A stretch of DNA of 64,000 bases, from positions 7,427,723 through 7,491,722 of the forward strand of contig NC_057866.1 in the NCBI RefSeq assembly GCF_019393635.1. The letters run 5' to 3'. This stretch comes from Dromiciops gliroides (Eukaryota; Chordata; Mammalia; Microbiotheria; Microbiotheriidae). Under the pieces are notes generated by a model that saw nothing but the letters and a program-made list of their open reading frames with translations, ran no database searches and was not told where the DNA came from. Positions within the stretch are counted from its first letter, which is position 1; each line of letters starts with the position of its first letter. Position numbers and translations under genes: made by a program. Shown one piece after another: positions 23,380 through 50,144 of the stretch.

Positions 23380-23600
23380 AGTTCCCATTGGAAGACTGCC
23401 CTGTCACTCGGAGGCGCCGGGCCCAAACGAAGAATTTCGATTGGCCGAGAGGTAAGGAGGCGGACCACAAACTTGAATACGCGAGTGATTGGCCGAATTC
23501 GGAGCGGAGCAGGAAGCCAAGCAGGGAGGCGCCATGTTTATCTGGAAGATCCAATGAGCAAAGGCGCTTCTGTCACGTGAGGTGTGGACGACGCCGGGAG
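23380..23600 (-). promoter_or_regulatory. NDUFS8: NDUFS8 promoter: CCAAT-box array, YY1-like site, CACGTG E-box
   Basis: Upstream of the leader exon are three CCAAT boxes on the transcribed orientation (ATTGG on the plus strand at 23387, 23440 and 23488), spaced 53 and 48 bases apart, plus one opposite-strand CCAAT at 23551. A GCCATGTT match to the YY1 core lies at 23531, and a palindromic TCACGTGA E-box (USF/TFE-type) at 23573-23580. There is no TATA box. This fits a constitutive CpG-island promoter of a nuclear mitochondrial gene. Factor names are inferred from motif match only. Confidence 0.6.
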
Positions 23601-24118
23601 TCTGTTTAACCTCAGGGGGCGGGGCAAAGGTGCGCGTGGGAGGGGCATGAGAGCGCAGTGACGTGGATAGCTTCAGTTTCCTAGTCCAGGAAGTTAGCAC
23701 GCGTACCGCACTGCCGCGTGACCAAGTGCAAGCGTCCAGCCCCTTTCCAGCCTCAGTTTCCTTAACTGAAAAGGGAAGGAGGGGTTTCCGTACTGACCTC
23801 GTGGGGAGCCTTTGGGGTCTCCGAGGGTCGGGTTGGGGGAAGGGGTCTAGGTCCCCACGTAGGGCTTTAGAGCAGGCCACGCTCCCGGTGCCCGAAGGTT
23901 CCACCCCACGCCCCTGGTCACCTTCCTCCCTCCTCCCCCCAAGGGGCTCCCCTGCCCTTTTGGGGCACTTGGAAACCGTTTCCGGGGGAAGGCTCGGAGC
24001 TGGTCCCCGTGAATTCCTTTGGCCTCCTCCGGGACTTAGGGAGGGCCGGGGCCCGGGGGCACACGCCCGGCCAGACTGCTCGAATTAAGCGTTCAGTGCT
24101 ACGACTATTACACTTATT

Positions 24119-24320
24119 GCTCAGTTGTTTTCACTCTCATGGCCGGCCCTTTTCTCAGCGAAGATACTGGGGTAGTTGCCCTTTCCTTTTCCAGCTCCCA
24201 CTTTACAGATGAGGAAATTGAGGCAGACAGTGAAGTGACCCAAGGTCACACAGCTAGGAAGTGTCTGAGGCCAGATTTGAACTCAGGAAGATGAGTCTAA
24301 CTGCTTCCGGGGCTGGCCCC
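24119..24320 (-). mobile_element. RTE-tailed SINE, reverse, truncated
   Basis: Starts TCAGTTGTTTTCACTCTCAT (RTE tail in reverse), GATACTGGGGTAGTTGCCCT, ACAGATGAGGAAATTGAGGC, to GAACTCAGGAAGATGAGTC. Confidence 0.85.
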
Positions 24321-24730
24321 CTGTGTACTTTGTGCCCAGCTGTCCTAGTTATTAAATATGCAGTAAGCGTCTTTACAAGGACAGACTGTAGAAGAATCCT
24401 GCTCCTGGGGAGTCAACATGGGGAGGGGGGGCGGCAAGGTGTCCTAAATAGCAAGTCATGGGACGGTGGGAGCAGAGAACAGGGAGGAGGGCCCCTGCCA
24501 GGACCAGGAGATGAGCTGGTGCCTGAGGAGCAAGGGCAGCCCCCCAAGGGGGTGGCACCACTTTCATGCCAAGGCTTAGAGGGATGGACTGGAGAGATGG
24601 CAGGTGCAGGAGGCTGTGGCAGGAGGGAGGAGGGGTGTCTGCATGGGTGGGGGGAATGGGATAAGAGTCAAGAATGACAGTGAAATTGGCAACCTGGGGA
24701 TCTGGTGGATGGGTTTGAAACAGCTCCATT

Positions 24731-24871
24731 GGGGCAGCTAGGTGGTGCAGTGGATAGAGCACCGGCCCTGGATTCAGGAGGACCTGAGTTCAAATTCCAC
24801 CTCAGACACTTAACCCTTACTAGCTGTGTGACCCTGGGCAAGTCACTTAACCCCCATTGCCTCACAAAAAA
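24731..24871 (+). mobile_element. Marsupial tRNA-SINE
   Basis: Near-consensus; target duplication GAAACAGCTCCATTG left and GAAACAGCTCCACTG right. It lies between NDUFS8 and the ALDH3B1 3' end. Confidence 0.95.
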
Positions 24872-25280
24872 GAAACAGCTCCACTGCAGGTGCAGAATCA
24901 AAAGGGAGCTCTATTCAGACCGACCATGCAGAAGTGGTCAGCTGACCCTTTCTTAGAGGACAGTTCCTTCCTCTCTGGGGCTGCTCCAACACCAAGCCTG
25001 AGTCAGCTTCCCTCTGGCCCTCGGCAGAAGAGAAATCTGGTGCAGGAAGATGTGTAGCAGTCACGCAGTCCAGGTCCTCAGGGTACAGATGAAAACCCAA
25101 AGGGAAACCTCTCACAAGCCCGGCTTCCCCGTCCCTCCCCAGTTCCTCCAGCCAGCCCTACTCAAGGGCACGGTCTTTGTCCCTCTTAATGTGTGGTGCC
25201 TAAAACTGAGCCGGGGCCCCAGCCTGGCTTGGGGCTCAGCTCAATAATCAGAGAGCTGCATTTGGGTTCCCCACAAAGCC

Positions 25281-25286
25281 TTTACT
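25281..25286 (-). terminator. ALDH3B1: Possible ALDH3B1 polyA signal, AGTAAA variant
   Basis: The minus strand reads AGTAAA about 200 bases past the stop. No AATAAA is seen in the first 250 bases of the 3' UTR. AGTAAA is a known weaker variant. Confidence 0.4.
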
Positions 25287-25484
25287 TAGAACTGGGCAGC
25301 ACCAGGGAGCCCACAGGCCCCTCGGCCCCAGGTACAGGAAGACCGACAGCCAGTGGGGCTGGAAGACCCAGTCCAAGGGGTCTCCTGCCCCTGCCCAGCC
25401 CCCACGACAAGTTCATCTCCGCCCTGCCACGGAGACCCAAGGGAAGGCTGCCCAGGCAGGAGGACAGAAGGGGCGGCCCCCAGC

Positions 25485-40386
<14,902 letters not shown>

Positions 40387-40394
40387 CCTGATTC

Positions 40395-40835
40395 AGAGAA
40401 AAGCAGGGATTGGGGTTGCAGCTCCCTCTGCACCTGGCGTCCGCAGGTACAACTCTCTGCCACACAAAGGCAGAGAATGAGTGCCCTTCCATGAGGCCTT
40501 CCTTGGTCTCCTCCGTCAAAAGCCAGCTTTCCTTCCTCAGATGCCTCTTAGCACACTTGCACTCAAGTCACAGAATTAGGTTGTACACCCTTGGGTCTAG
40601 AACTGGAAGGGAACCCGAGACCCCTGAGTCCCCTCCCTCGTCTTATAGAGGAGCATGCTGAGGTCCAGGGACAACTGTGATCTGCCCATCCAGCTGGCCA
40701 GTGGGCAAGCTGGTACTTAGACCCAGACCTTCTGCTAGGCGGCTTTGGAGGCTGGGAATGAGGACCCTTGAATCACCCAGGATGCAGCCATGGGCGTCAC
40801 TGACATCTCTTGGTGAAGGCGAGAAAGAAAACCAA
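40395..40835. other. Upstream of ALDH3B1 coding exon 1
   Basis: Holds a reversed MIR scrap (about 40570-40730, TTGGGTCTAGAACTGGAAGG). No CpG island or obvious leader exon. Confidence 0.5.
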
Positions 40836-40840
40836 GCACT

Positions 40841-41009
40841 GGGGCAGCTAGGTGGTGTAGTGGAGAGAGCACCAGCCCTGGATTCAGGAGGACCTGAGTT
40901 CAAATCCGGCCTCAGACACTTAACAATTACTAGCTGTGTGACCCTGGGCAAGTCACTTAACCCCAAATGCCTCACCAAAAAGATTTTTTTTTTTAAAAGA
41001 AAGAAAGAA
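40841..41009 (+). mobile_element. Marsupial tRNA-SINE
   Basis: Near-consensus; exact 14-bp target duplication GAAAACCAAGCACT at 40827-40840 and 41010-41023. Confidence 0.97.
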
Positions 41010-41029
41010 GAAAACCAAGCACTTTAGAA

Positions 41030-41600
41030 AGGTTTTCATTGCCTAATGAAACTATGCCCTCCCACTGGGCCTCAGCCATCTTATCTGTAAAGTGGAGGAA
41101 ATAATTTGTGATTCACAGCCAGGAAGGGCTGTAATGAGGATGCTGTTTAGATGTAAGCTATTTCTAGGAGAGATGCCGGACAGGGCTTCAGGTTAACAAA
41201 ATCCTCACCCTTCACCATCCCAAAGCAATTTAGAAGAACAAAATACACATGGAAGAATAAAAACAATGACATTCAAATTGGCTTAAAACACAATCTCAAA
41301 AGAATGAAAATCTCTATGAAAATAAACTCATACTATTGATTTCAAAATGTAGATACAATGGCACAAAAGGAAACCCTTATGTAACATTTGAACTGACACT
41401 ATTTCTCTGAATGAATTTAGAGCATTTTTGATTTCAATATCTAAAATCTCCAATTCTCATTTTAATATCCTGCTGTCTACTTCTGCATTTCTACAAAATA
41501 TGTCCCTGTCTATGGCAATAGAAGCAGATTCTTGAAATATGAGGATGGTAAAGTTTCTCTTGTTTTTCTTCAACTCCTTTATTTTCTCTGTTGGTCCTTT
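41030..41600. other. AT-rich intergenic stretch, no recognised feature
   Basis: Low-GC sequence without recognised family or coding potential, apart from a CORE-SINE-like scrap near 41050-41160. Confidence 0.45.
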
Positions 41601-41620
41601 CATAAGACCAATGCTTTATA

Positions 41621-41713
41621 TTTATTTATTATTTTTTTGCAGGGCAATGAGGGTTAAGTGACTTGCCCAAGGTCACACAGCTAGTGTCAAGTGTCTGAGG
41701 CTGGATTTGAAGG
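41621..41713 (-). mobile_element. Truncated marsupial tRNA-SINE
   Basis: Reverse copy lacking the tRNA head; CCAATGCTTTATA is duplicated at 41608-41620 and 41714-41726. Confidence 0.88.
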
Positions 41714-41744
41714 CCAATGCTTTATAAAGTTATTAGTTAAAAGG

Positions 41745-42545
41745 CAAAGCAGGTAAAGAAAAATCAAAGTAGAAAGTCCACAAAATGAAGCATTAACATG
41801 ATCTTATCCCCTGTTTGTCTGATTAACCAGACTAAAGTTAGAGAAAAGCAGGTATTTAGGTACTTAGCAAGTAGAAGAAATCCAATGGAAAATTTAAAGG
41901 GACAGGCACATAAGATCAATGAAAATAGGAGAAATGTACAAACATAAAATTTCTTACCCAACGTGAAGATCAGAAGGTTTAGGGGTTCAGCAATCCCTTC
42001 GTGGTTGTCAAACTGTGTTGTTTAAAATCTAAATGTGGGTTCTAATCTGCCCTCCCAGTCTGGGGTGGGGTGGGGAGAAAGCTGGCTAAAATCACTGATA
42101 AATTCAGCAAGAGTTTAGGTTTTTAAAGATTCATTAAAGCTTGGATCTATTTGGTATCGCCAGAGAGACAGAAACCTTTCACCTTCCTTTCCTAGCAGCC
42201 CAGGTGAAATTCTGCCACCAAGCCGATGTCCCGAATGATAAGGGGGACTCCTGTTCTCCTTCTGCCACTATGAGCCTCTTCCTTACCAAAAAGAGAGTGT
42301 TCTTCTCTCAGCAAGCGTCCACTTCCTCGTTCCTCTCTCCCTCCCCCAAGGGGGAGGTCCTTCAAGCTGGTTGATTGAGAGTGGTCTCTTGCTGATGTCA
42401 GTAGTACACCAACACCACTCAGGGCCAGACAGGTGTGGCCTCCATCCAATCATCCTTAAGTAGGTACTTAGTTTCTCATTCTCACCCAATTCAAACAATA
42501 CTAAATCGATCCCCTGGGTGCCTGCCAAATTCCATTATTTTATCA
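41745..42545 (-). mobile_element. Possible solo-LTR-like fossil, family unresolved
   Basis: An 800-base block bounded by recognisable repeats, with uneven composition like an endogenous-retrovirus LTR read on the minus strand. I see no gag, pol or env beside it. The call rests on texture and is weak; an unnamed DNA element is also possible. Confidence 0.25.
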
Positions 42546-42849
42546 CAGGCAGTAAATGTTTGCTGAATTGAACCTTCAGTTTTCCAAAGAATTGGGTTCA
42601 AAGGAACTCTTCCTACCCATTTACTGAGACTGAGATCCAAGTTAGTCTGAGCTTCCCTGTGACTGACTTAATGAGTCACGACTGAACTATACAAATGGCA
42701 GACCCTTAACCATGGAAATAAGAATACCCAAAATAGAGAGACTGCCAAGGCCAGGCCAGAGAGCCCAGGGTGTACACAAAGACACACTCCTGCCTCCTTC
42801 CCTCTCTTCCTCTCCCACCTGCCGCCCATGGAGTGTGGCAGAAGGAACA

Positions 42850-43615
42850 GTGACCCAAGGGCTCTAAAACGGTGTACTCTGACCCAGCAATACCACTACT
42901 GAGTCTATATCTGAAAAAGATAAAAAGAAAAGGTACCTGTGTGTACAAAAAATATTTAAAGCGGGTCTTTTTGGTGGCAAAGATTGGAAATCGAGGGGAT
43001 ATTCATATAGTTGTGGCATGCTGATAGTGATGGATTACTATTGTGCTATATAAGAAATGATGAAGGGCAGCTAGGATAAAGCACCAGCCCTGGATTCGGG
43101 AGGACCTGAGTTCAAATTTTGGCCTCAGAACACTTGACACTTACTAGCTGTGTGACCTTGGGCAAGTCACTTACCCTCATTGCCCTGCAAAAAAACAAGA
43201 AACAAACAAATACAAAAGAAATGATGAGCAAGATGGTTCAGAAGACTATGAATTGATGCAAAGTGAAGTGAGCAGAACCAGAAGAACACTGTCGTAGTGT
43301 AAGGATGATCACCTGTGAATGACCTCGGCTACTCTGATCAATACAAATGATCCACATCAATTCCAAAGACTCATTTGAAAACTGCTACCCCCTAAAGAAA
43401 GAACTGATGAACTCTGAGTGCAGATTGTAAGCATTTTCCCCCATTTTATTTTCCTTGCTTCCCCACCTCCCTCACAACTTAGCGATTGTGGAAATGTTTT
43501 GCATATGTATCATAAGTATTGTATTTCTTCCCTTCTCAAAGGGTGGGAGAAGGGTTAGAGGCAGAAAGAGAATTTGGAACTGAAAATAAAAAAATTTTAA
43601 ATGAACCAAAAAATA
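42850..43615 (+). mobile_element. LINE-1 3' end, split by a SINE
   Basis: GGGCTCTAAAACGGTGTACT, CAGCAATACCACTACTGAGT, AAAGTGAAGTGAGCAGAACC, TTTGGAACTGAAAATAAAAA. The SINE at 43065-43216 interrupts it. Confidence 0.88.
43065..43216 (+). mobile_element. Marsupial tRNA-SINE inside L1
   Basis: Forward copy with a deletion in the A-box side (CTAGGATAAAGC). Target duplication AAGAAATGATGA. Confidence 0.93.
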
Positions 43616-43619
43616 AAGG

Positions 43620-44245
43620 GGCAATGGCCCGCCTCAGGAGGGAGGGGGCTCCCCATCACTGGGGGGCTACCAGCAGAACCTGGTTGGGGATCCAACCAGA
43701 AAGGGGTGGGATTCTGAGGTCCCCTTCCAGTCTGAGATAACTTCTGTGATGCAGAAGACAGCTATGAGTGTTTGGGGAAGAGAGGGTGGACAGAGAGGGA
43801 GGTCCTGAGCCTTGCTTAGGGAGGGGTCTGGGAGAAGCCCAGAGGGGCACACTTCCCAATTTTGCCCCTGACAGTTTGAGATGAATCACTTGATTGCTAC
43901 AGAGAGGTCAGCCAGCATTTGGGGTTCTCAATGCAACAGTGCAGCAGCTTTGAGGCCAGGTGCGTCCTGTCCACCGCATTTTGTGGTGACTCCTGGTCAC
44001 TCTGTTCCCTCTTAGCCCTTGGCTGACATGACCCTAGTTCTGCTAGCCCTTGATCCCAGTGGGAAGTGGACAGGAAGGAGATCCGTAGTGAAGTCTGGAG
44101 TCAGAGGCCCTCAATCTGAATCCTGGCCTGGGTCCCTAGGCTGAGAGCAGGGCCCTGCACTGGCTGGGTCTCTGAGGGTTGGGATAATGACTTTGAAAGC
44201 CCCAACCACCTCTAAATCTCCCACCCTCCTTTTAAACCCAAACAC
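43620..44245. other. Intergenic, no recognised feature
   Basis: Unique-looking, GC near average, with a MIR-like scrap around 44090-44190. Confidence 0.45.
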
Positions 44246-44246
44246 C

Positions 44247-44391
44247 GGGGCAGCTAGGTGGCCCAGTGGATAGATTACCTGGATTCAGTAGTACCTGAGT
44301 TCAAATCTGGCCTCAGACACTTAACACTAGCTGTGTGACCCTGGGCAAGTCACTTAACCCCAATTGCCTCACTAAAAAAAAAAAAATAATA
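44247..44391 (+). mobile_element. Marsupial tRNA-SINE
   Basis: Forward copy; target duplication TAAACCCAAACACC (one base differs at the end). Confidence 0.95.
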
Positions 44392-45029
44392 ATAAACCCA
44401 AACACCCGGTGACCTCCTCCAGCCAAATGAATTTGGAGGCAGAAGGCAACTCTGCTCAGGCTGATGCTTGGTATCCAATGGAGAGCTCCAGCTACCCATA
44501 ACTGTGGTGAAGAAGAGAGCAGGGAGCCTGCATGAGGGTGTCAGCTGGGTCCCTCTAAACTTTCCCACTGCTATGAAATGAGACCCATTTCCTTGGGACC
44601 CCAGGAGAAGGTGCCTCCGGAAGGTTTGCAATTGGATCAGATAAGGCACTTGGTGGCATTCTCTACATTCCAGAGGAATAAGGATGCATTCAGGTGGGAG
44701 GGAGAGCCATGCCGCCCCAAGTTCTGTTAGCAAAAGGAGGGGCTGATGGCATCTGGAGAGGCTGGGAGGGGACCGGCTAGGATGTAGTGGGTAAGGCAAG
44801 GGGTCCGGGGTTTCTCTCCCCTAGAGAGCGCGGGGGCAGGCTCTCCTCAACGTCTGGGAATCCATTCTGAGACTATCAAGACTGAACAACCACTTCTCAG
44901 TACGAACGGGGAAGGCAAAGCCCAGCACGAAGTGGCTTACGTAGGGTCACCCCCAAGTTAAGACTAGACTCCTAGTCCCAGCCCTTCAGCCTAGAAGTGC
45001 CTGCGGGGCATTTTTCTGAGTCCTTGTGG

Positions 45030-45235
45030 TCTAAGAGATTGAGCTCTGGACTGGGATTTAGGTTTGACCCCCGCTCTGTGCCCAGGGCAAGCTAGTCAAC
45101 TCCTGCCTCAGTTTCCTCATGAGTACAATTGGGATAGTAACCCTCCGAGGGTTGTTCGGGAGTTTCCAATCAGGTCGCCGTCAAACACTTGCCACGCCTT
45201 ACGGCACTCTACAAGTGATTATTCCTATGGTGCTG
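45030..45235 (+). mobile_element. MIR CORE-SINE
   Basis: GAGCTCTGGACTGGGATTTA, CTGCCTCAGTTTCCTCATGA, GGGTTGTTCGGGAGTTTCCA. An L2/L3-like 3' scrap follows at 45240-45480. Confidence 0.75.
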
Positions 45236-45489
45236 TTTTATTTTTGTTTTTTAATCTTTGTACGCCCAGCACCTGATGTAGTACCAAGTAGGGGTTCAAT
45301 AAATGTTCTTGGGATGCTAGCTTCCCGTCTCCTAGCCCATCCCCGCTCCCTCCTGCCTCTGAGAAACCGAACAAGAATCCTCCTGAAGTCTCTCCCCCTT
45401 GCCTGTAGACTGTAAGCTCGCAGAGGGCAGGGATGGGTCTCAGTCATCTCGCTAGCTGTGCTCAGGCCAGGCTTCACATCTTGAGTTCC

Positions 45490-47395
45490 TAGAACCGGAC
45501 TGGCTCTTGGAGTTATCTCGTCAAACGCTCACCCCACCTCCTCTATTTTGTACAGAAGGAGAAACTGAGGCGGACGGGCCAAAGGGACTTATCCGAGATC
45601 ACACGGTCCTAAGACACAAAGCTGAATTTGACCCAGGACCTCAAACGCCAAAAACTGCTTCTTGCTGCGGTTGGTCGGAGGACTTAAAGCAGGATCCACC
45701 CGTATTTCTCCTCGCTGAACTCCCCTCTCCCTCGTCCCTCCTCCTCAGGGTTCTCGTCTTTTGGTGGGAGGCAGGGGCGCTGGCCTCTAGCTGGGAGGGC
45801 ACCATGGAACATGGGCCACAAGTTACTTTTCTCAATTCAGGGTGTCCCTCACATCTGGTTGGGGCCGAGCCACGTGAGAAAAGGCAGGCGGCCGGGGATG
45901 GCCATGGGAGAGTGGCTGCCTCCGCGTCCCGGCTCAGCTGGGACCGGGTGGCACCGCCCCCCACCCTCACACCCCACCCTACAGCAGAGCCCCTCCCCAG
46001 CACCTCTGGGTCTGAGCGAAGCCCACTTCCTGCTGCTTCTGTCTCAGCGCCAGCTGTGGATGAAGGGGCGCAGGGGCCAGCCCAAGGATACCATACCTGC
46101 AGGTGTGGTCTGCTCGGCTGCAGCCCAGCCGTCTTCCCGGCTTATTCCTCCCTTCCCCTCTCCCTCTCTGAGGCTAGTCCCTCCACAAACCTTCAGAGTC
46201 TGGTTATGAAATTCTGCTAGTAGGAGGCCCGGCCCCTGGGAGGCGGGACATGACTCTCCCCCCCAGGCCAGAGAAGAAGACTCTGGGCTGGGCCCACTGT
46301 GAGTGTCCCAGCGGGGAGGCCCTAGACCCGGGGGTGGCTAAAGGCTTCCTGCTTGTAACCTTGGCTCCAGCTCCAGCTGGTTCCTGAGGCAGCGCCTCCC
46401 CCACCCACCCAGAGGCCATGGCTGAAGGAAGAACACTGTCCTTCTGCGCTGGCCTGGTGTGGGGTGAGTGGCCCCGGCTTGGCTGGGCTCCAGGCTCCCC
46501 GCAGCCCTGGCCCCCAGTGAGGCCTGTGCTGGCTGGGGTCCAGGCTCCAGGCAACAACTTGGATCTGTCTTGTCTCCCCCAGGCCTGGGAGCCTGGGTAT
46601 CCGAACCTGGGCCTTGTGCCAGGCCGTTACCCTGGTCACAGTAACGCCCCAGGTCAGGGCCAGACTGGGCTCTCTTACATCACAGGCAGGCTCCCTGGGG
46701 AGCTCGCAGTCAGGTCCCTCGTGGGCCACTTCTAGAGAGAGCTGGGATAATTCTCCCTCTCCCCCTCCCCAACCCATGGCCAGGGGCCTGAATGGCTGGC
46801 AGGCCCCTGCAAATTGAACGGGCAGAGCGAGCAGAGAGCCAGATGTCTGGGGAAGCCGCCCACCCTTCATCGGTTCTCCTTTCCCTGTCTGGCTCCAACC
46901 AAGGGAGAATAATGCTCTCATCCCTGAAGCCCACGGAGCGGGGGAGGGGGATTTCCTGGACACATATAATGAGCTTAGCACTGACCTCGTCACTTCCCTC
47001 TCAACAACCTTCTCAAGCTCCTCCCTCTAACCACTCAGCTCCCCTCCTGCCTTTCCAAATTAACCAGTTAAGCCCCTAAAATGGAGGTTCCCGGTCCAGC
47101 CCCCAGCCTAAGCTGGGGTGTCTCCTATGGCATTCCAGTCAGCCCTCAGCCCCATCACCTTGTGGTCTGTCTGCCTGCCCTGAGGGAGCTTCTCCCCTAA
47201 GGAGGAGAGAGATGCCTCTCGGACACAGAATAGAGACGCTGCCTCAGGAAGGACGGACCAGAATTCTCGGAGTCTGAGTCGAAGAGGAGGCCCGTCCCCA
47301 AACGTGGGGCACAGCCCGACAGACGTGCACAGGCTGGGGTGGCCAGGGCGCAGTTTAGTCAGAACAAGGAGCATTTAGGGGAACGTTACTGTGAA
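45490..47395. other. GC-rich intergenic block without recognised repeats
   Basis: A nearly repeat-free, GC-rich 1.9 kb. It contains a 237-codon plus-strand open frame (45507-46220) with no recognisable homologue and low-complexity Ser/Pro composition. It could contain regulatory sequence or the ALDH3B1 leader, but nothing decides this. Confidence 0.4.
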
Positions 47396-47399
47396 GTGA

Positions 47400-48060
47400 G
47401 CCGGTCCAACAGTCATTTACTGAGCTTCACCAAGGTGGAAAAGTGGGTTATAAATGGGCCGGGGAAGGCCTTGAGTGCCGAGCCGAGGAGTCCCTGTTGT
47501 CTGTGAGAGGTGCCCTGGAGGCCTTTAGACATTATTCTGGAGGGGAGACAAGGCTCTCCGGGGCCTCCTTCTAGTTCCAAGTAACATTTTACCTCCGGGA
47601 GGAGGCCTTCCCTAGTGTGTTAGTACACAGCTGGTACTTAATAATGTTGACTGACTGAAGCCGGAGGCGGGAGATCAGTCAGGAGCCTGTAATGACAGTG
47701 TAGGCTAGAAAGGATGAACACCTGAAGTGGTCGGCACCTCCCCCACTTCCACCCCATCCCTGCCCCTGAAGCTGCCACCTCCTCAAAAAGCCTGCCCTGA
47801 CTGCTCGCCAGAGACCACAGACGTCTCCCAGGCTTCCCTGGCACTCACGGTTGGCACCCACAAGAGGGTGGGTGGGGGAAGGTGCTTAGCATCCCGGCTC
47901 TTTAGCTTTGCCTGGGGCCCTGTATTATCACCCCCTCCCCTTTCCCCCCAACCACATACAAACACTTAGCCCCCTGAGGGCAAGAACTACCTCCAGTTCA
48001 TCCTGGTCTCCCAGAAGGCACTTGGCGCCTGCCCAGGCTCCAGATTAAACCTTGGGAGAC
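47400..48060. mobile_element. L2/L3-like LINE scraps
   Basis: Reverse-type text at 47405-47660 (GCCTTGAGTGCCGAGCCGAG) and forward 3' type at 47770-48040 (CTGAGGGCAAGAACTACCTC, CAGAAGGCACTTGGCGCCTG). Confidence 0.55.
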
Positions 48061-48179
48061 CTGGAGTGAAAAAGCATCCTATAACTCATCCCAGCCCACG
48101 CCTTTCCCAGGTCTGCCCCTCCTGTCTAGGGGCCCATGAGGGACCTGGGCTCAGGCTCTGGGAGCGGATCAGGGTATTG

Positions 48180-48725
48180 AAAACTGGAAGGTACAAACCC
48201 CATTTTACAGAGTGGGTAACTGAGCCCAGGGCCGAGTATCTTGTTAGTGGCAAGGGGCAGGAATCCCGGCACCCTGAGCCCCAAATAGCCGGCTCTTTCC
48301 ACTATAATTTACTACATGTAGAGCAAGTGATGGGCCTCAGTTTGCTTGTCTATGACAGGAAGGCGTTAATAACAACTGACATTTTTTTTTTTTAGTGAGG
48401 CAATTGGGGTTAAGTGACTTGCCCAGGGTCACACAGCTAGTAAGTATTAAGTGTCTGAGGCCGCATTTGAACTCAGGTACTCCTGACTCCAGGGCCGGTG
48501 CTCTATTCACTGCACTACCTAGCTGCCCCAACAACTGACATTTACAAAGCGCCACTTTACCTCTGCTGTGCCTAGGTTCCAGCTATAACCCTCAGGGTCG
48601 TGAATACCCTAGCCCCATTTTGCAGGTGAGGGAATTGAGGTTTATTCCCTTAAAAGGCCACACAGCTGGTAAGGCTCAGAAGCAGGATTTGAACTCTGGT
48701 CTTCTGTCCTGATCCCAAGTCCAGC
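48180..48725 (-). mobile_element. MIR-type CORE-SINE(s), reverse, split by a SINE
   Basis: CCCCATTTTACAGAGTGGGT near 48200 and CCCCATTTTGCAGGTGAGGG, GGCCACACAGCTGGTAAGGC near 48615-48670. Confidence 0.75.
48385..48529 (-). mobile_element. Marsupial tRNA-SINE
   Basis: Reverse copy with an exact 14-bp target duplication AACAACTGACATTT at 48371-48384 and 48530-48543. Confidence 0.97.
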
Positions 48726-49139
48726 CTGCTGTCCCCGCTGCCTCTAAAAAGGCCCCAAAAAGTCAGTGGTTGCTCTCCGACGTCCCTGGTCCATGCATGG
48801 TCCTTCTCTTTGGGGTCCCAGGGAGGGGCTAGGGATATAGAAGGGCTCATGCCTGACATCATCAGGCCACCCGGGAAGGTTTTCTAAACCGGAGCTGGCC
48901 TCCCGATGGTCCGTGCAGGCCCGGCAGAGCCCTAAGCCCAGGGGCCCCTTCCCTTGATGCGGGTCCGAAGAGACTCTAGAGTGACCTCCGGAAATCCTGA
49001 TTACACCCTGCCTGTGGGGGGCCATGGAAAGTGGGCTTAGTCCTGGCTGGGGGCCGGGGGACCTGGGTCCGAAGCAGTCCTGCCCTAGGCTTTCTCCTTC
49101 CTCCCCTGGCTCTCTCTGCTCTCACCTCCCTGCCCAGCC

Positions 49140-50140
49140 TGACCCCTCCTTCCCAGGCTCTTTATCATCTCTGCCCTTCTAAGCAGGGGGCCCGCAGCTC
49201 TGTCCCGGCCCTCTCCCCTTTCCTCTCAGGCCCTCTCTTAGTGACCTCATGGGTTCCCAGGACGCTCATTATCCCCTCCATGCAAATGACTTCTGATTTC
49301 TCTCCTGAGCCATCAACCCGCCACACACCATCTTCTACCCATCAGCCATCTATCTCTACCTGGACATCCCTGGGCAGCTCCAACTCAACCCTTCCCTCTT
49401 CTAAACTTCCCAGCTCGGGTTCCTCCTCATCCCCTTACTGGCCTCCATCTCCGGTCAGCTGCCCAATCTCGTTGATTCTCCTCTTACACCAGAGCCCCTC
49501 TGCCCACTCACCTGGACTATTGCAATGGCCTTCTCACGGATGTCCCAGCCTCCTGCAGCTGCCCTGCCCGGGATCTCTCTACATCCCGGGTCTGACAGTA
49601 ACATTCCTTTCCTCAGAAATCTTTAATGAATTCTGGTCACATACAAAAGCCCGGAGGTTGTTTAAAGCCCTCTGGGGTGGGTTGGGAGAGGGGGCACTTA
49701 ACTTTCTTGGTTTATTTATTTGTTTGTTTGTTTTTGTTTTTTTGCAGGCAATGGGGGTTAAGTGACTTGCCCAGGATCACACAGCTAGTAAGTGTCAAGT
49801 GTCTGGCCGGTGCTTTAACCACTGTGCCATCTAGCTGCCCCCTTTCTTGATTTATTTAATGGCTCCCCTTGCTCCACTCAGCCAGGTTTGCTGACTGTTC
49901 CCTACACGATGCCCACTTCTGTCTTCATCCCTGACTCTCGGGACTCTGTGATTCAAACCCCAGCTTTCCTTGGCCCACAGTCGCTAGGCTTTCCCTCCTT
50001 GAGGTTCCTGTTTGAATTAGTTATCTGCACACACACCCTTTCCCTAGTAGACCTTAGGTCCTTGAAGGCGGGGATGGCTTCATTTTTTTGACTTTGTACC
50101 CTTAGCATCAATGCACACAGTAGGTCTTTAAGCCGTTTTG
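49140..50140 (+). mobile_element. CR1-clade LINE (L2/L3-like) 3' region, split by a SINE
   Basis: CATCTATCTCTACCTGGACA, CAGCTGCCCAATCTCGTTGA, CACCTGGACTATTGCAATGG (RT C-terminus), then after the SINE TCCTTGAAGGCGGGGATGGC and ACAGTAGGTCTTTAAG. Confidence 0.75.
49722..49841 (-). mobile_element. Marsupial tRNA-SINE, internally deleted
   Basis: Reverse copy lacking the B-box segment; flanks share CTTTCTTGGTTTATTTATT / CTTTCTTGATTTATTTAAT. Confidence 0.92.
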
Positions 50141-50144
50141 TTCA

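Noticed and set aside
45507-46220. 237-codon plus-strand open frame
   Set aside because: No recognisable homology, Ser/Pro-rich, overlapped by equal-length frames on the other strand; expected by chance at this GC content.
49031-49765. 244-codon plus-strand open frame
   Set aside because: Runs through an L2/L3-like LINE fragment into a SINE; not a gene.
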